A DNA stretch of 64,000 bases, taken from Lithacetigena sp037446255 [NCBI: Coprothermobacterota bacterium] (lineage in GTDB: Bacteria; Coprothermobacterota; HKB111). The notes under the pieces are model-generated. The model did no database searches, had not been told where the DNA came from, and saw only the letters and a list, made by a program, of their open reading frames with translations. Made by a program: the position numbers and the translations under genes. This document shows, in pieces, positions 10,127-18,725 of the stretch. Location: positions 14,238-78,237 of the forward strand of contig JBBIIY010000004.1 in NCBI GenBank assembly GCA_037446255.1, given 5' to 3'. Every line of letters starts with the position of its first letter. The first letter of the stretch is position 1.

Positions 10127-10982
10127 CTCCGCTTCCTTTCAGGGTTTTTGCTAAAAACAAAAAATCTTTCAAAGTCAGATCTTCTGCTCTAAGATTCAAG
10201 TCAAGGGCAGTTTCTTTAAAAATGTCTATTAGCACTTCTTTTTTCAATTCCAGTGAAGACATGGATAAACTGTTTAAAACAGTTTTCCTTTTTTTAGCAA
10301 AGCTAAGGCGTATCAATTTTCTTAAATAATTGTTTTCTCCTTCTGAAAAACTAAATTCATGTTTGCGTTGCATGAAGATTGCTCGGGAATTTACGCCCGG
10401 AGGGGGGTAAAATACCTGAGGAGGTAGGTCAGAAACGATTTTTATATCAGCATACTGCTCACACATCAAGGTTAGAGGAGAGCGTTGTTTTGATCCTGGA
10501 GGGGTCATGAGCCGGTCAGCAACTTCCTTCTGGATGGTGAAAACAGCCTCCTTCCACCACTTACCGGGCAAGAAAAGGAATAGCAGGTGAGAAGTCAAAT
10601 AATAAGGAAGATTGCCAATGATATAAATGGGTATTTCCCGGTCAAAAAAAGCAGTGATATCAGGCAATATTTTTCTTATATCTCCTATAAGGTAATTAAA
10701 GTTAGGGTAATGGTTTTTAACTTCCTGGTACCAGGGTATAAAAGATCTGTCATATTCTATAGTAGTTAAATTATAGCCTGCTTTAAGAAGAGGAAAACTC
10801 AGGGATAAAAACCCCCCGCCTATTTCCAGTACTGGTTCTTTTTCTGAAAGGTTCAGGGAAAAGCAAAGTTTCCTGGCAAGGTTATTATCAACGAGAAAGT
10901 TTTGTCCTTTTCTTTTTTGTGGAACCAGGTTATAGTTAGCTATAAGGATTTTTAAACCCGAAAAAGTTGTAGGCTCAATCAT
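10113..10982 (-). CDS. ksgA: 16S rRNA dimethyladenosine transferase
   Basis: KsgA/RsmA dimethylates two adjacent adenines near the 3' end of 16S rRNA late in 30S assembly. The 289-residue sequence has KRKGQNFLVDNNLARK, a methyltransferase motif I (EIGGGFLSLSFPLL, where GPG is more usual), IGNLPYYLTS (the NLPY catalytic motif) and the PPPGVNSRAIF segment. Its ATG is only 3 bases after the kbl stop, so it belongs to the upstream threonine-catabolism transcript. Confidence 0.95.
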   Translation of the reverse strand: MIEPTTFSGLKILIANYNLVPQKRKGQNFLVDNNLARKLCFSLNLSEKEPVLEIGGGFLSLSFPLLKAGYNLTTIEYDRSFIPWYQEVKNHYPNFNYLIGDIRKILPDITAFFDREIPIYIIGNLPYYLTSHLLFLFLPGKWWKEAVFTIQKEVADRLMTPPGSKQRSPLTLMCEQYADIKIVSDLPPQVFYPPPGVNSRAIFMQRKHEFSFSEGENNYLRKLIRLSFAKKRKTVLNSLSMSSLELKKEVLIDIFKETALDLNLRAEDLTLKDFLFLAKTLKGSGVALP

Positions 10983-10985
10983 AAG

Positions 10986-12179
10986 TTAAATGATTCCTAA
11001 TTTTTTACCTGCAATTTCCATTTTAGTCAAAGCAAAATCAAGATCTTCGCGTGAATGGATGGCAGATACAATTGTTCTCACGCGAGCTTTTTCGCGGGGT
11101 ACCGTGGGGAAGGTTATACTTTGGGCGAAAACTCCTTCCTGAAATAGGTTATGACTGAATTCACGGGCTACACTCGCTTCTCCGGTAATTATAGGGGTTA
11201 TGGGAGTTTGGGAAATACCGGTGTTAAATCCCATTTTTGCAAGTTTTTCTTTATAGTAAGCAGTATTTTCCCAGAGTGTATTTATCAGGTGCTCGCCTTC
11301 AGGCGACTGTAATATTTTCACCGCGATAATGGTGGCAGCCACTACCCCAGGTGGGTGGGAGGTAGAAAACAATAATGGCCTTCCTCTCTGTATCAGGTAT
11401 TTTACCAATGAGCTACTGCTGGCTACATAACCACCCATAGTTCCCAGCGCTTTGGATAATGTTCCTACCTGTATGTCCACACTGCCATGAAGGTTGAAGT
11501 GGTCAACAGAACCCCGGCCATTTCTGCCCAGGACTCCCGATGAATGGGCATCATCAACCATCAAGATGGCTTCAAACCTATCTGCAAGCTTAACAATCTC
11601 CGGTAGAGGGGCAATATCTCCATCCATACTGAAAACCCCATCGGTAACCAGTAAAACTTTTCCAGATTTGAGGCTTCTCGCTTCTATTAATTTTTCCTCC
11701 AGACTATTCATATCAGTATGCTGATAAACTAAGATTTTTGCCCGGGAAAGCCTGGCGCCGTCTATAATAGAAGCATGATTAAGAGAGTCTGAAACGATGA
11801 TATCATTTTCTGTTAACAATGCTTGAATAACACCCAGGTTGGTAGCGTATCCAGATTGAAATACCATAGTTGATTCAACCTGTTTGAAATGGGCTAATTC
11901 GTTTTCCAGTTCCATATGCAGTTGCATAGTACCAGCAATGGTTCTTACAGCTCCTGAACCAACTCCCCATTTTTCTGTAGCTTCCATGGCTGATTTAATC
12001 ATAAGCGGGTGAGTATTAAAACCGAGGTAATTGTTTGAGGATAGATTCAAAAGCCGCCTGTTGTCAATATTTACCCAGGGACCCTGGGGAGAAGACATTA
12101 CTTTGAGATCAGTTATTAGGTTTTCTTCTTGCAACTGCCTCAAGTTATTCAAAAGGAGTATTTCCAGGAATTTTTTCAT
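10986..12179 (-). CDS. kbl: Glycine C-acetyltransferase (2-amino-3-ketobutyrate CoA ligase)
   Basis: A 397-residue fold-type I PLP enzyme that cleaves 2-amino-3-oxobutyrate with CoA to glycine and acetyl-CoA. The family is shown by LLNLSSNNYLGFNTHPLM, VDDAHSSGVLGRNGRG and the PLP-lysine motif GTLSKALGTMGGY. The alternative in this alpha-oxoamine synthase family is 8-amino-7-oxononanoate synthase, but the neighbouring threonine dehydrogenase favours Kbl. The ATG has a GGAGGT site. It is the third gene of the ord-like / tdh / kbl run. Confidence 0.92.
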   Translation of the reverse strand: MKKFLEILLLNNLRQLQEENLITDLKVMSSPQGPWVNIDNRRLLNLSSNNYLGFNTHPLMIKSAMEATEKWGVGSGAVRTIAGTMQLHMELENELAHFKQVESTMVFQSGYATNLGVIQALLTENDIIVSDSLNHASIIDGARLSRAKILVYQHTDMNSLEEKLIEARSLKSGKVLLVTDGVFSMDGDIAPLPEIVKLADRFEAILMVDDAHSSGVLGRNGRGSVDHFNLHGSVDIQVGTLSKALGTMGGYVASSSSLVKYLIQRGRPLLFSTSHPPGVVAATIIAVKILQSPEGEHLINTLWENTAYYKEKLAKMGFNTGISQTPITPIITGEASVAREFSHNLFQEGVFAQSITFPTVPREKARVRTIVSAIHSREDLDFALTKMEIAGKKLGII

Positions 12180-12240
12180 ATTATTAAACCTCCATCAGTT
12201 TGTTATAAAAAATATTTTTGGTACCCCAATTCATTACCGG

Positions 12241-13275
12241 TTAAAGTTCAGGATTCAGGATTATCTTACCCGATTTTCCCTGAGCCATAACTTCCATAGC
12301 TTTATCAATTTCCGACAAAGGGAATCTATGGGTAATAATTGGAGATAAATCTAATTTTTTATTTTCTATGAGGTTTAAAACTTCATACCAGGTGGCAAAC
12401 ATTTGACGACCGATAACCCCGTGCAAGGTTATGCCTTTGAATATTATATCGTCAGCAATATTGAGGGGAATATCGGAAGTTGGTAAACCAAAAAAGACCA
12501 TATGTCCACCTGGTTTAAGGGATTTTAGCGCATCGTTTATACCCAGGGGATGTCCTGACATATCAAAAGATACATCCGCACCTTCTCCCCTCGTAGCTTC
12601 TTTTACAGCGTCCAAAAGGTTTAATTCATCGGGTTTTATTACTAAATCCGCTCCCAATTTCTTAGCCAATTCAATACGGTAGTCGTTAATTTCCGAAACT
12701 ATCACTCGCGCAGCTCCATAACATTTCAAAACCAAAAGAAGTAAAAGACCCAGGGGGCCACTACCTACAATCAATACATTCTTTCCAGAAACCGGGGTTA
12801 TGGTAGCTGCCTGGACCGCATTTCCCAGAGGTTCTTCCAGGGGTAGGAATTCATCAGGTACTGAAGGTGAATTAACTATCAAATTAGTTTCTGGAATGGT
12901 TACGAATTCAGCAAAAGAGCCATTACGGTCTATTCCCAGAATTTTAGTTGAATTGCACAGATGAGGTTTTCCCTGGCGACAGAGAGTGCAGGACCAGTCA
13001 ACAATGTGGGTTTCCACGGCTACCCTATCCCCGATTTTAACCCGGCTTACGTCGCTTCCTATTTCAACCACCGTACCCCCCATTTCGTGACCGGTAATCA
13101 AGGGAGGTTTTATCCTGCTTAGAGCCCAGACATCGGACTTATATATGTGTAAGTCAGTGCCACAAATAGAGGAGTACTTAACTTTTACCAGGGCTTCATT
13201 TTTGGAGGGAGCAGGTTTTTCTACTTCCACCAAACAAACTCCCTGTTCAAAACTGCTTTTAATAATTGCTTTCAT
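12241..13275 (-). CDS. tdh: L-threonine 3-dehydrogenase, zinc-dependent
   Basis: A 344-residue medium-chain dehydrogenase that oxidises threonine to 2-amino-3-oxobutyrate, the substrate of the next gene, kbl. Catalytic zinc residues are visible: Cys38 (ICGTDLH) and His63-Glu64 (GHEMGG). NAD binds at VGSGPLG. In the structural zinc lobe the usual four cysteines appear as Asp93, Cys96, Cys99 and Cys107, so the first Cys is replaced by Asp. Substrate assignment rests on the kbl linkage; other polyol or amino-alcohol dehydrogenases share this fold. Confidence 0.88.
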   Translation of the reverse strand: MKAIIKSSFEQGVCLVEVEKPAPSKNEALVKVKYSSICGTDLHIYKSDVWALSRIKPPLITGHEMGGTVVEIGSDVSRVKIGDRVAVETHIVDWSCTLCRQGKPHLCNSTKILGIDRNGSFAEFVTIPETNLIVNSPSVPDEFLPLEEPLGNAVQAATITPVSGKNVLIVGSGPLGLLLLLVLKCYGAARVIVSEINDYRIELAKKLGADLVIKPDELNLLDAVKEATRGEGADVSFDMSGHPLGINDALKSLKPGGHMVFFGLPTSDIPLNIADDIIFKGITLHGVIGRQMFATWYEVLNLIENKKLDLSPIITHRFPLSEIDKAMEVMAQGKSGKIILNPEL

Positions 13276-13291
13276 AGTTTACCTCTGGGGC

Positions 13292-14293
13292 TTAGAAACT
13301 CCCAATATTATGGCTGAGGGTAATATCTTTCATGGTGATTAAACCCCTGGGAGCATTCAGTACTTTGGGAATACAGTTGACAGCGATGGAGGTAGTAGCA
13401 ATGTCGCCGGGTGTTCCGCCGGGGATAATCACTTTAAGGGAAGGTTCGCCGGTGATTTCAATCAGGTCGTGTGGGTCAACAGCATCAAGAAAAGCGTTAA
13501 ATTCAAGCTTTATAAGCTCTTTCCCTTCCTCATCCAGGGCGGTACCTACCTGGTATAAACCCCTCACTTTACCAGCTTCCACTTCAACATGGTCGGTTTT
13601 AATGAACACGTCAGTAGTTACCGGGTCAATAGTTTCTGTGTATCGGGCTATTTTCATACCTAAAGAGGTGGCTACAAAATATACGGATTCTTCTAAACCA
13701 ACATGTCCGAGAGTACCCTCATCAACCCTTCTTCTAAATTCTTCTGTAGTTAAACCTGAGCCAATCTTAACTTGAAAGGGGCCTCTCCTTTTAGTTGCGT
13801 CCATCAACCTTAAAATCCTGATTTTATAAACCTTTTTTAATACTGAAGTAAGAAAGAGCGGAAGAGAATCCATAAGAAAACCGGGATTAACCCCTGTTCC
13901 CAGGACGCTTACTTGGTTTTCCACGGCTAAATTATTGAGTTTTTCAACCATTTCCTTATTTTTAATAAAAGGAAAAGATAACTCTTCAGTGGTGGAAACA
14001 ATATGAAGTTTTAGTTTAATTATTTCTTCCAATTGGGAATAAATCTGGGGAATGTATGATTGAGTAGTATGAACAACCACCTGTACTTCATTCAGGGGAA
14101 GTTCTGATAAGCTACCTTTAACCGGCACGCCAAGAGGGCCTACACCAATAACATCACCAAGGTCTTTACCAATATATTGGGGATTGGTGTCCACTCCGCC
14201 AACCAGAACCAGCTCTTTTTTCTCACAAATTGTTCGGGCTATACCCTTTCCTATTGGACCGAGACCGAATTGTATTACACCTATGGGTTGCAT
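13292..14293 (-). CDS. 2,4-diaminopentanoate dehydrogenase-like NAD(P)-dependent oxidoreductase
   Basis: A 333-residue protein with an N-terminal Rossmann fold (VIQFGLGPIGKGIA) and the dihydrodipicolinate-reductase-type segments VDTNPQYIGKDLGDVIG and GTGVNPGFLMDSLP. It resembles 2,4-diaminopentanoate dehydrogenase (Ord) of clostridial ornithine fermentation. The usual Ord partners (OrtA/OrtB thiolase, ornithine racemase, aminomutase) are absent. Instead it heads an operon with tdh and kbl, 16 bases upstream of tdh, so its substrate may be a related beta-keto or diamino acid. The name is by family resemblance only. GGAGGT precedes the ATG. Confidence 0.75.
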   Translation of the reverse strand: MQPIGVIQFGLGPIGKGIARTICEKKELVLVGGVDTNPQYIGKDLGDVIGVGPLGVPVKGSLSELPLNEVQVVVHTTQSYIPQIYSQLEEIIKLKLHIVSTTEELSFPFIKNKEMVEKLNNLAVENQVSVLGTGVNPGFLMDSLPLFLTSVLKKVYKIRILRLMDATKRRGPFQVKIGSGLTTEEFRRRVDEGTLGHVGLEESVYFVATSLGMKIARYTETIDPVTTDVFIKTDHVEVEAGKVRGLYQVGTALDEEGKELIKLEFNAFLDAVDPHDLIEITGEPSLKVIIPGGTPGDIATTSIAVNCIPKVLNAPRGLITMKDITLSHNIGSF

Positions 14294-14325
14294 AAAAACC
14301 TCCTAAATAGTAAATAAAATATTAA

Positions 14326-14358
14326 ATTATATGGTTGGAGTGTTCTAAACTTACTCCA
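14326..14358 (-). promoter_or_regulatory. Promoter with inverted repeat before the ord-like/tdh/kbl operon
   Basis: A minus-strand TATAAT (14331-14326) lies about 35 bases before the ord-like start. Directly upstream is the inverted repeat TGGAGT-N11-ACTCCA (14336-14358), placed where a repressor or activator could bind. No good -35 hexamer is present. Confidence 0.35.
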
Positions 14359-14418
14359 GTTAAGAATAAGCAACAAACATAATAATTATATATCATTAAC
14401 CTGTGATAAAATTTATCG

Positions 14419-14493
14419 GCCGGTGTGGCTCAATGGTAGAGCAGCTGAATCGTAATCAGCAGGTTGGGGGTTCAAGTCCCTTCACCGGCTCCA
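14419..14493 (+). tRNA. tRNA-Thr (anticodon CGT)
   Basis: A complete cloverleaf. The acceptor stem GCCGGTG pairs with CACCGGC, the D arm is GCTC...GAGC, and the anticodon stem GCTGA/TCAGC has loop ATCGTAA (anticodon CGT, reading ACG). The T arm contains GGTTCAAGTCC-like sequence (GGGTTCAAGTCCC). The 3' CCA is encoded. It diverges from the ord-like operon. Confidence 0.95.
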
Positions 14494-14627
14494 GGAAAAT
14501 AAATAGTACTACATCCTTCAATTTTCATGTACCCACAAAAGTAAAGGAATTCCCTATTATTAATTTAAGGTCAACAAGCGTTGAGAACCTGTGCTACTGG
14601 GCAGAATATCAGTAGGTTTTTAAGTTG

Positions 14628-14636
14628 TGATATAAT
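14628..14636 (+). promoter_or_regulatory. Extended -10 promoter element before the 14674 gene
   Basis: TGA followed by TATAAT, about 38 bases ahead of the start codon, with no clear -35. It is the likely promoter of the long plus-strand run that begins here. Confidence 0.45.
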
Positions 14637-14673
14637 TAAAAGTTATCATTGATACTTATTTAAGAGGTTGCTT

Positions 14674-15573
14674 TTGAAAAAGATTGTTAGTGTTAGCCTG
14701 GGTTCTTCTAAAAGAAACCATACCGTGGAGTTGGATATTTTAGGTGAAAAAGTACATATTTCTCGTATAGGAACGGATGGTGACCTGACTAAAATGATGC
14801 AGCTGATAAAACAACTTGATGGAGAAGTTGATTCCATTGGACTTGGAGGTACAGATTTATACCTTCAGGCTGGCAGAAAAAAATATATCATTCAAGAGTC
14901 ATTAAAATTTAAAAAGGCCATCAAGAAATCGTTTGTTACAGATGGCTCTCTCATTAAGGCTGTCTGGGAGAAGAAGGTGGTAATCAATTTGGTTGAGGAA
15001 GGAATTATTTCTGCAAACTCCCGAGTTTTAGTTACCACCGCCCTTGATAGATACGGAATGGCGGAAGCCTTTTATAATATGGGGTGTATGGTGGTTTTTG
15101 GGGATTTCCTATTTGCTCTTAACTTACCCTTTCCCCTGAGGACACTGAAAGCCGTCAATATCGCTGCTGCTATTTTATTGCCCATCTTAACCCGTCTTCC
15201 CATCAGGATGCTATATCCGGTCGGGAAAAAACAGGAGGAAATAAAACCCCGGTATGAACATTTTTTCCACTGGGCGCAGGTCATTTCTGGCGATTTTCAC
15301 CAGATAAGAAGGTATGCTCCTTTAAAGCTGGAAAATAAAATTATTCTTACCAATACGGTTACCCCTGAAGATGTGGAAATGCTTAGAAACCGCGGTGTTT
15401 CCCTGTTAATTACTACCACTCCGGTCTGGGAAGGCAGGTCTTTTGGTACTAACATATTGGAAGGTTTATTGGTTTCTTTTTTAGGGAAACCTCAGGAAAA
15501 AATCATCGAAAAAGAAGTAGAAGAATTTTTAATAAAAATATCTCTCAAGCCACGAATTGAAAAACTGAATTAA
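14674..15573 (+). CDS. Conserved protein of unknown function, partner of the acyl-ACP-reductase-like gene
   Basis: A 299-residue protein. I recall similar proteins auto-named quinate 5-dehydrogenase in clostridial genomes, but I see no GxGxxG dinucleotide loop and would not rely on that name. Visible features are a glycine-rich SIGLGGTDLYL near residue 60, a hydrophobic central stretch (AVNIAAAILLPILTRLP) that could lie on a membrane, and a closing region NILEGLLVSFLG. I place the start at TTG 14674 because AAGAGG (14662-14667) is well spaced for it; the TTG at 14668 touches that site. It ends 11 bases before the acyl-ACP-reductase-like gene, so they are likely to act together. Confidence 0.7.
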   Translation: MKKIVSVSLGSSKRNHTVELDILGEKVHISRIGTDGDLTKMMQLIKQLDGEVDSIGLGGTDLYLQAGRKKYIIQESLKFKKAIKKSFVTDGSLIKAVWEKKVVINLVEEGIISANSRVLVTTALDRYGMAEAFYNMGCMVVFGDFLFALNLPFPLRTLKAVNIAAAILLPILTRLPIRMLYPVGKKQEEIKPRYEHFFHWAQVISGDFHQIRRYAPLKLENKIILTNTVTPEDVEMLRNRGVSLLITTTPVWEGRSFGTNILEGLLVSFLGKPQEKIIEKEVEEFLIKISLKPRIEKLN

Positions 15574-15584
15574 AAGGATAATTG

Positions 15585-16664
15585 ATGGAAAAATTTGCTT
15601 TTATTTTACATCCGATAAACTACCAGGATCTAACCAGGAAGTATAGTTGGGCTAATTATCTTCCCCCTTCTCTGGTGCTGGAGTATGTTAAGAGAAAAAA
15701 GCCTTTTATCGCTTCTCATATTACTGGAATTAAATCTATTCATACTGGAGAGGAAATTGAAGGTTTTTTCATTGCCTGCCCCCTGACAACCCAACAAATG
15801 ATAGATTTACCTTTACCTTTTGTCTATGACAAAATAATTGAGTCAGGGAAATTAGCTCAAGAAGCTGGAGCAAAAATTGTTGGTCTGGGCGCGTTCACCT
15901 CGGTAGTAGGAGATGGTGGTCTTACCATAAAATTAAACCTGGACATTGATGTAACTACCGGAAATAGTTATACAGTAGCCTCAGCTATAGAGGGAACTTA
16001 TGAAGCCTTAAAATTACTGGATGTGGAGGTAAATGAAGCCACCTTGGCAGTAGTAGGAGCTACCGGGTCAATAGGAAAAGCTGTAGCCTTGCTGATGGCG
16101 CCATCTTTCAAAAAAACCTACCTGGTTGGCAGAAATGCTGATAAAACTAACTCATTAATTAATTACTTTCAGGACAAAAATTTAGAAATTAATTGCACAA
16201 CCTCCATTATAGAAGGAGTAAAAGAAGCTGATGCCATAATTACAGTTTCCAGTGCGGTAGAAGAGGTTATTCACCCGGAAATGCTAAAACCAGGGTCAGT
16301 GGTATGTGATGTTGCCAGACCCAGAGATGTTTCACCCAAAGTAGCTAAAGTTAGAAATGATGTGTTGGTGATTGAAGGAGGAGTTATTCAGGTTCCAGGA
16401 AATCCCTCATTTAACTTCAATTTTGGTTTCCCTCCAGGGCTGGCTTACGCTTGTATGTCGGAAACTATGATATTAACTCTGGAAAAGAGGTATGACTCCT
16501 TTTCTTTAGGAAAGGACCTGGATATAGAGAAAGTTAAAGAAATAAATGAATTAGCCCAAAAACATGGATTTAAACTTGCTGGATTCAGATGTTTTGAAAA
16601 AGTATTGACCTCCAGTGATATTTATAAAATAAAAGAAAATGCCCTAAAGAACAGAAGGAGGTAG
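15585..16664 (+). CDS. Acyl-ACP reductase (AAR)-like dehydrogenase
   Basis: A 359-residue protein with a Rossmann loop VVGATGSIGKA (residues 158-164). The order of motifs follows cyanobacterial long-chain acyl-ACP reductase as I remember it: an N-terminal region, VGLGAFTSVVGDGGLTI (about 99-115), TTGNSYTVA (124-132), the GATGSIG loop, CDVARPRDV, then GLAYACMSETMIL with Cys290. This aligns with the catalytic cysteine of the cyanobacterial enzyme (FACFAEAILLE). That enzyme reduces fatty acyl-ACP to aldehyde with NADPH. Substrate here is inferred only. The start is ATG 15585 behind AAAAGGA; a TTG directly before it would add one residue. Confidence 0.75.
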   Translation: MEKFAFILHPINYQDLTRKYSWANYLPPSLVLEYVKRKKPFIASHITGIKSIHTGEEIEGFFIACPLTTQQMIDLPLPFVYDKIIESGKLAQEAGAKIVGLGAFTSVVGDGGLTIKLNLDIDVTTGNSYTVASAIEGTYEALKLLDVEVNEATLAVVGATGSIGKAVALLMAPSFKKTYLVGRNADKTNSLINYFQDKNLEINCTTSIIEGVKEADAIITVSSAVEEVIHPEMLKPGSVVCDVARPRDVSPKVAKVRNDVLVIEGGVIQVPGNPSFNFNFGFPPGLAYACMSETMILTLEKRYDSFSLGKDLDIEKVKEINELAQKHGFKLAGFRCFEKVLTSSDIYKIKENALKNRRR

Positions 16665-16669
16665 TTTTA

Positions 16670-17182
16670 ATGGCTGATAATAAAGATGTATTTATAACTC
16701 AACAGGGACTGACTCGTTTAGAAGAGGAACTGGAATTTTTAAGGACTGTACGAAGAAAAGAAGTAGCAGAAAGAATTATTCAAGCCAAAGAGTATGGCGA
16801 TATCACTGATAACTCCGAATACGAAGAAGCAAAGAATGAACAGGCTTTTGTTGAAGGTCGTATCATGGAGATTGAAAAGATTCTTCGGGTGGCTAAAATT
16901 TTGGAGTATAAAGATGTAGTTTCAGATTCAGTCACTATTGGAAGCAGAGTGGTATTGAAAAGCCTTGACTCTATGAGTGAAGAAGAATATGTAATCGTAG
17001 GAAATGTGGAAGAAGTTGACCCTCGTCGTGGTTATATTTCCGCTAATAGCCCACTCGGTATGGCTGTAGCCAACAAAAAGCCAGGAGATGAGATTTATTT
17101 TGATGCTCCAGTAGGTAGATTACATTATATAGTTCTTGAGATAAAGAAAGGTTTAGATGGACGAGAAACAGCAGAGGCTTAA
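16670..17182 (+). CDS. greA: Transcription elongation factor GreA
   Basis: GreA rescues backtracked RNA polymerase by stimulating transcript cleavage. The 170-residue protein has the N-terminal coiled coil, TQQGLTRLEEELEFL and AKEYGDITDNSEYEEAKNEQ (the acidic tip residues are in DITDNSEYEEAK), and a C-terminal FKBP-like half with SPLGMAVANKKPGDE. AAGGAGGT lies ahead of the ATG. It runs 26 bases into lysS, a common greA-lysS arrangement. Confidence 0.96.
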   Translation: MADNKDVFITQQGLTRLEEELEFLRTVRRKEVAERIIQAKEYGDITDNSEYEEAKNEQAFVEGRIMEIEKILRVAKILEYKDVVSDSVTIGSRVVLKSLDSMSEEEYVIVGNVEEVDPRRGYISANSPLGMAVANKKPGDEIYFDAPVGRLHYIVLEIKKGLDGRETAEA

Positions 17183-18617
17183 TAAACTTAATCGTTTACT
17201 TCAACAAGGGATAGATCCCTATGGTTATCCTTTCCCGGATACTAAATCTATTCAGCAGATTAAAGCTGATTTTTCCGAGAAGGAAAATGTAGAATTGGTT
17301 CACAAAATTGCTGGAAGAGTGATGGCTTTCAGGGATCATGGCAAGTCAGTATTCCTGGATATAGTTGATGAAACAGGAAGAATCCAGGTATATATCAAAG
17401 AAAATACGGATAATCCTGACGACTATCATTTTTTCAAGGAAATAGTGGATGTTGGGGATATCCTTGGTTTTATGGGCCCTCTTTTCAGAACCAAAAGGGG
17501 AGAAATAACCCTGGAAGCTAATGAGTGGCACTTTTTGGCAAAAGCCTTACTGCCTCTTCCCGAGAAATGGCACGGATTAAAAGATATAGAGCAAAGATAC
17601 CGCTATCGCTATCTGGATTTATTAGTTAATCCTGCGGTTAAGGAGAATTTTGTCAAGCGTAGCAAAATGCTTGAATATATTAGAAATTATCTTTATAAAA
17701 ACGACTTTCTGGAAGTTGAAACTCCAGTTTTACAGAGTTTAGCCGGAGGAGCTTTAGCTAAACCCTTTATTACTCACCATGAAGCCCTGGATATGGATTT
17801 GTATTTGAGGATAGCACCTGAATTATATTTAAAAAGATTGGTTGTTGGTAGTATCTATAAAGTTTTTGAAGTTAGTAAAAATTTTCGTAACGAAGGTATC
17901 TCCACCATACATAACCCGGAGTTTACTATGATTGAGATTTATTGGGCTTTTCAGGATTATAGGGCTATGATGAAATTAACCGAGGACCTTATACAGTATG
18001 TTGCCAAACAACTTCTTCCTGATGGCAAAACTGTCTGGGAAGGAGTAACTATAGACTTTTTAAGTACTTTTTCTTCTATAGAATTCCGGGAGGTTTTTCA
18101 TCAAAGGGTTGGAACAGATATGGAAGAAATCCGTGACCTGACCAAAGCCAGAAAATTACTAAAAGCTGAAAACATATCCTTGAATAAACCCTTAAACTGG
18201 GAAAATGTAGTGGATAAGCTCTTCAAAGAGAAAGTTGAATCTCAATTGGTTAATCCAACTTTTATTACCGGGTATCCAGTAGAGTTGTCACCCCTGTCTA
18301 AAGAGAGGGCTGATAACCCTAAATATACCGATAGATTTGAGTTGTTTATTGGTGGTATGGAGATTGCTAACGGGTTCAGTGAGTTAAACGACCCTTTTAT
18401 CCAACGGGATAGATTTTTAGCTCAACTCAATAATAGAGAAAAAGGGGATGTTGAAGCGCATCAGGTTGATGAAGATTATCTTTTAGCCCTGGAATATGCC
18501 CTACCGCCTACTGGAGGATTGGGAATTGGCATTGACAGGCTGGCTATGGTACTTTTAGGATTAAATTCGATCAGAGAAGTTATTCTTTTCCCTCACCTGA
18601 GACCGGATAAGATATAA
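17157..18617 (+). CDS. lysS: Lysyl-tRNA synthetase, class II
   Basis: A 486-residue class II synthetase. An OB-fold anticodon-binding domain (about residues 45-150, with GRVMAFRDHGKSVFLDI) is followed by the catalytic domain: motif 2 NFRNEGISTIHNPEFTMIE and motif 3 GGLGIGIDRLAMVLLG. Its ATG is inside the end of greA. There is no T-box or other leader between them, so it is presumably expressed with greA. A tRNA-Arg gene follows 12 bases after the stop. Confidence 0.97.
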   Translation: MDEKQQRLNKLNRLLQQGIDPYGYPFPDTKSIQQIKADFSEKENVELVHKIAGRVMAFRDHGKSVFLDIVDETGRIQVYIKENTDNPDDYHFFKEIVDVGDILGFMGPLFRTKRGEITLEANEWHFLAKALLPLPEKWHGLKDIEQRYRYRYLDLLVNPAVKENFVKRSKMLEYIRNYLYKNDFLEVETPVLQSLAGGALAKPFITHHEALDMDLYLRIAPELYLKRLVVGSIYKVFEVSKNFRNEGISTIHNPEFTMIEIYWAFQDYRAMMKLTEDLIQYVAKQLLPDGKTVWEGVTIDFLSTFSSIEFREVFHQRVGTDMEEIRDLTKARKLLKAENISLNKPLNWENVVDKLFKEKVESQLVNPTFITGYPVELSPLSKERADNPKYTDRFELFIGGMEIANGFSELNDPFIQRDRFLAQLNNREKGDVEAHQVDEDYLLALEYALPPTGGLGIGIDRLAMVLLGLNSIREVILFPHLRPDKI

Positions 18618-18628
18618 TAATTAAATGA

Positions 18629-18701
18629 GCGCCCGTAGCTTAATGGATAGAGCGACGGCCTCCGGAGCCGTAGGCTGGAGGTTCGAATCCTCTCGGGCGC
18701 A
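18629..18701 (+). tRNA. tRNA-Arg (anticodon CCG)
   Basis: The acceptor stem GCGCCCG pairs with CGGGCGC. The anticodon stem ACGGC/GCCGT encloses CTCCGGA (anticodon CCG, reading CGG), and the T arm contains GGTTCGAATCC. The discriminator is A and no CCA is encoded, so the CCA-adding enzyme is needed. It lies between lysS and the degV gene, probably on their transcript. Confidence 0.95.
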
Positions 18702-18725
18702 CTAAATAGAATGGAGGTAAGAGAG

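Noticed and set aside
13332-13775. 147-codon plus-strand frame
   Set aside because: Shadow of the Ord-like gene on the opposite strand; no family resemblance and no ribosome binding site.
14403-14615. 70-codon frame across tRNA-Thr
   Set aside because: It covers the tRNA gene completely and is not a plausible protein.
14674-15573. Quinate 5-dehydrogenase as the name of this gene
   Set aside because: I recall this automatic name, but no nucleotide-binding loop or shikimate-dehydrogenase motif is visible.
17000-17157. T-box leader for lysS
   Set aside because: lysS starts inside greA, leaving no room; no T-box sequence seen.
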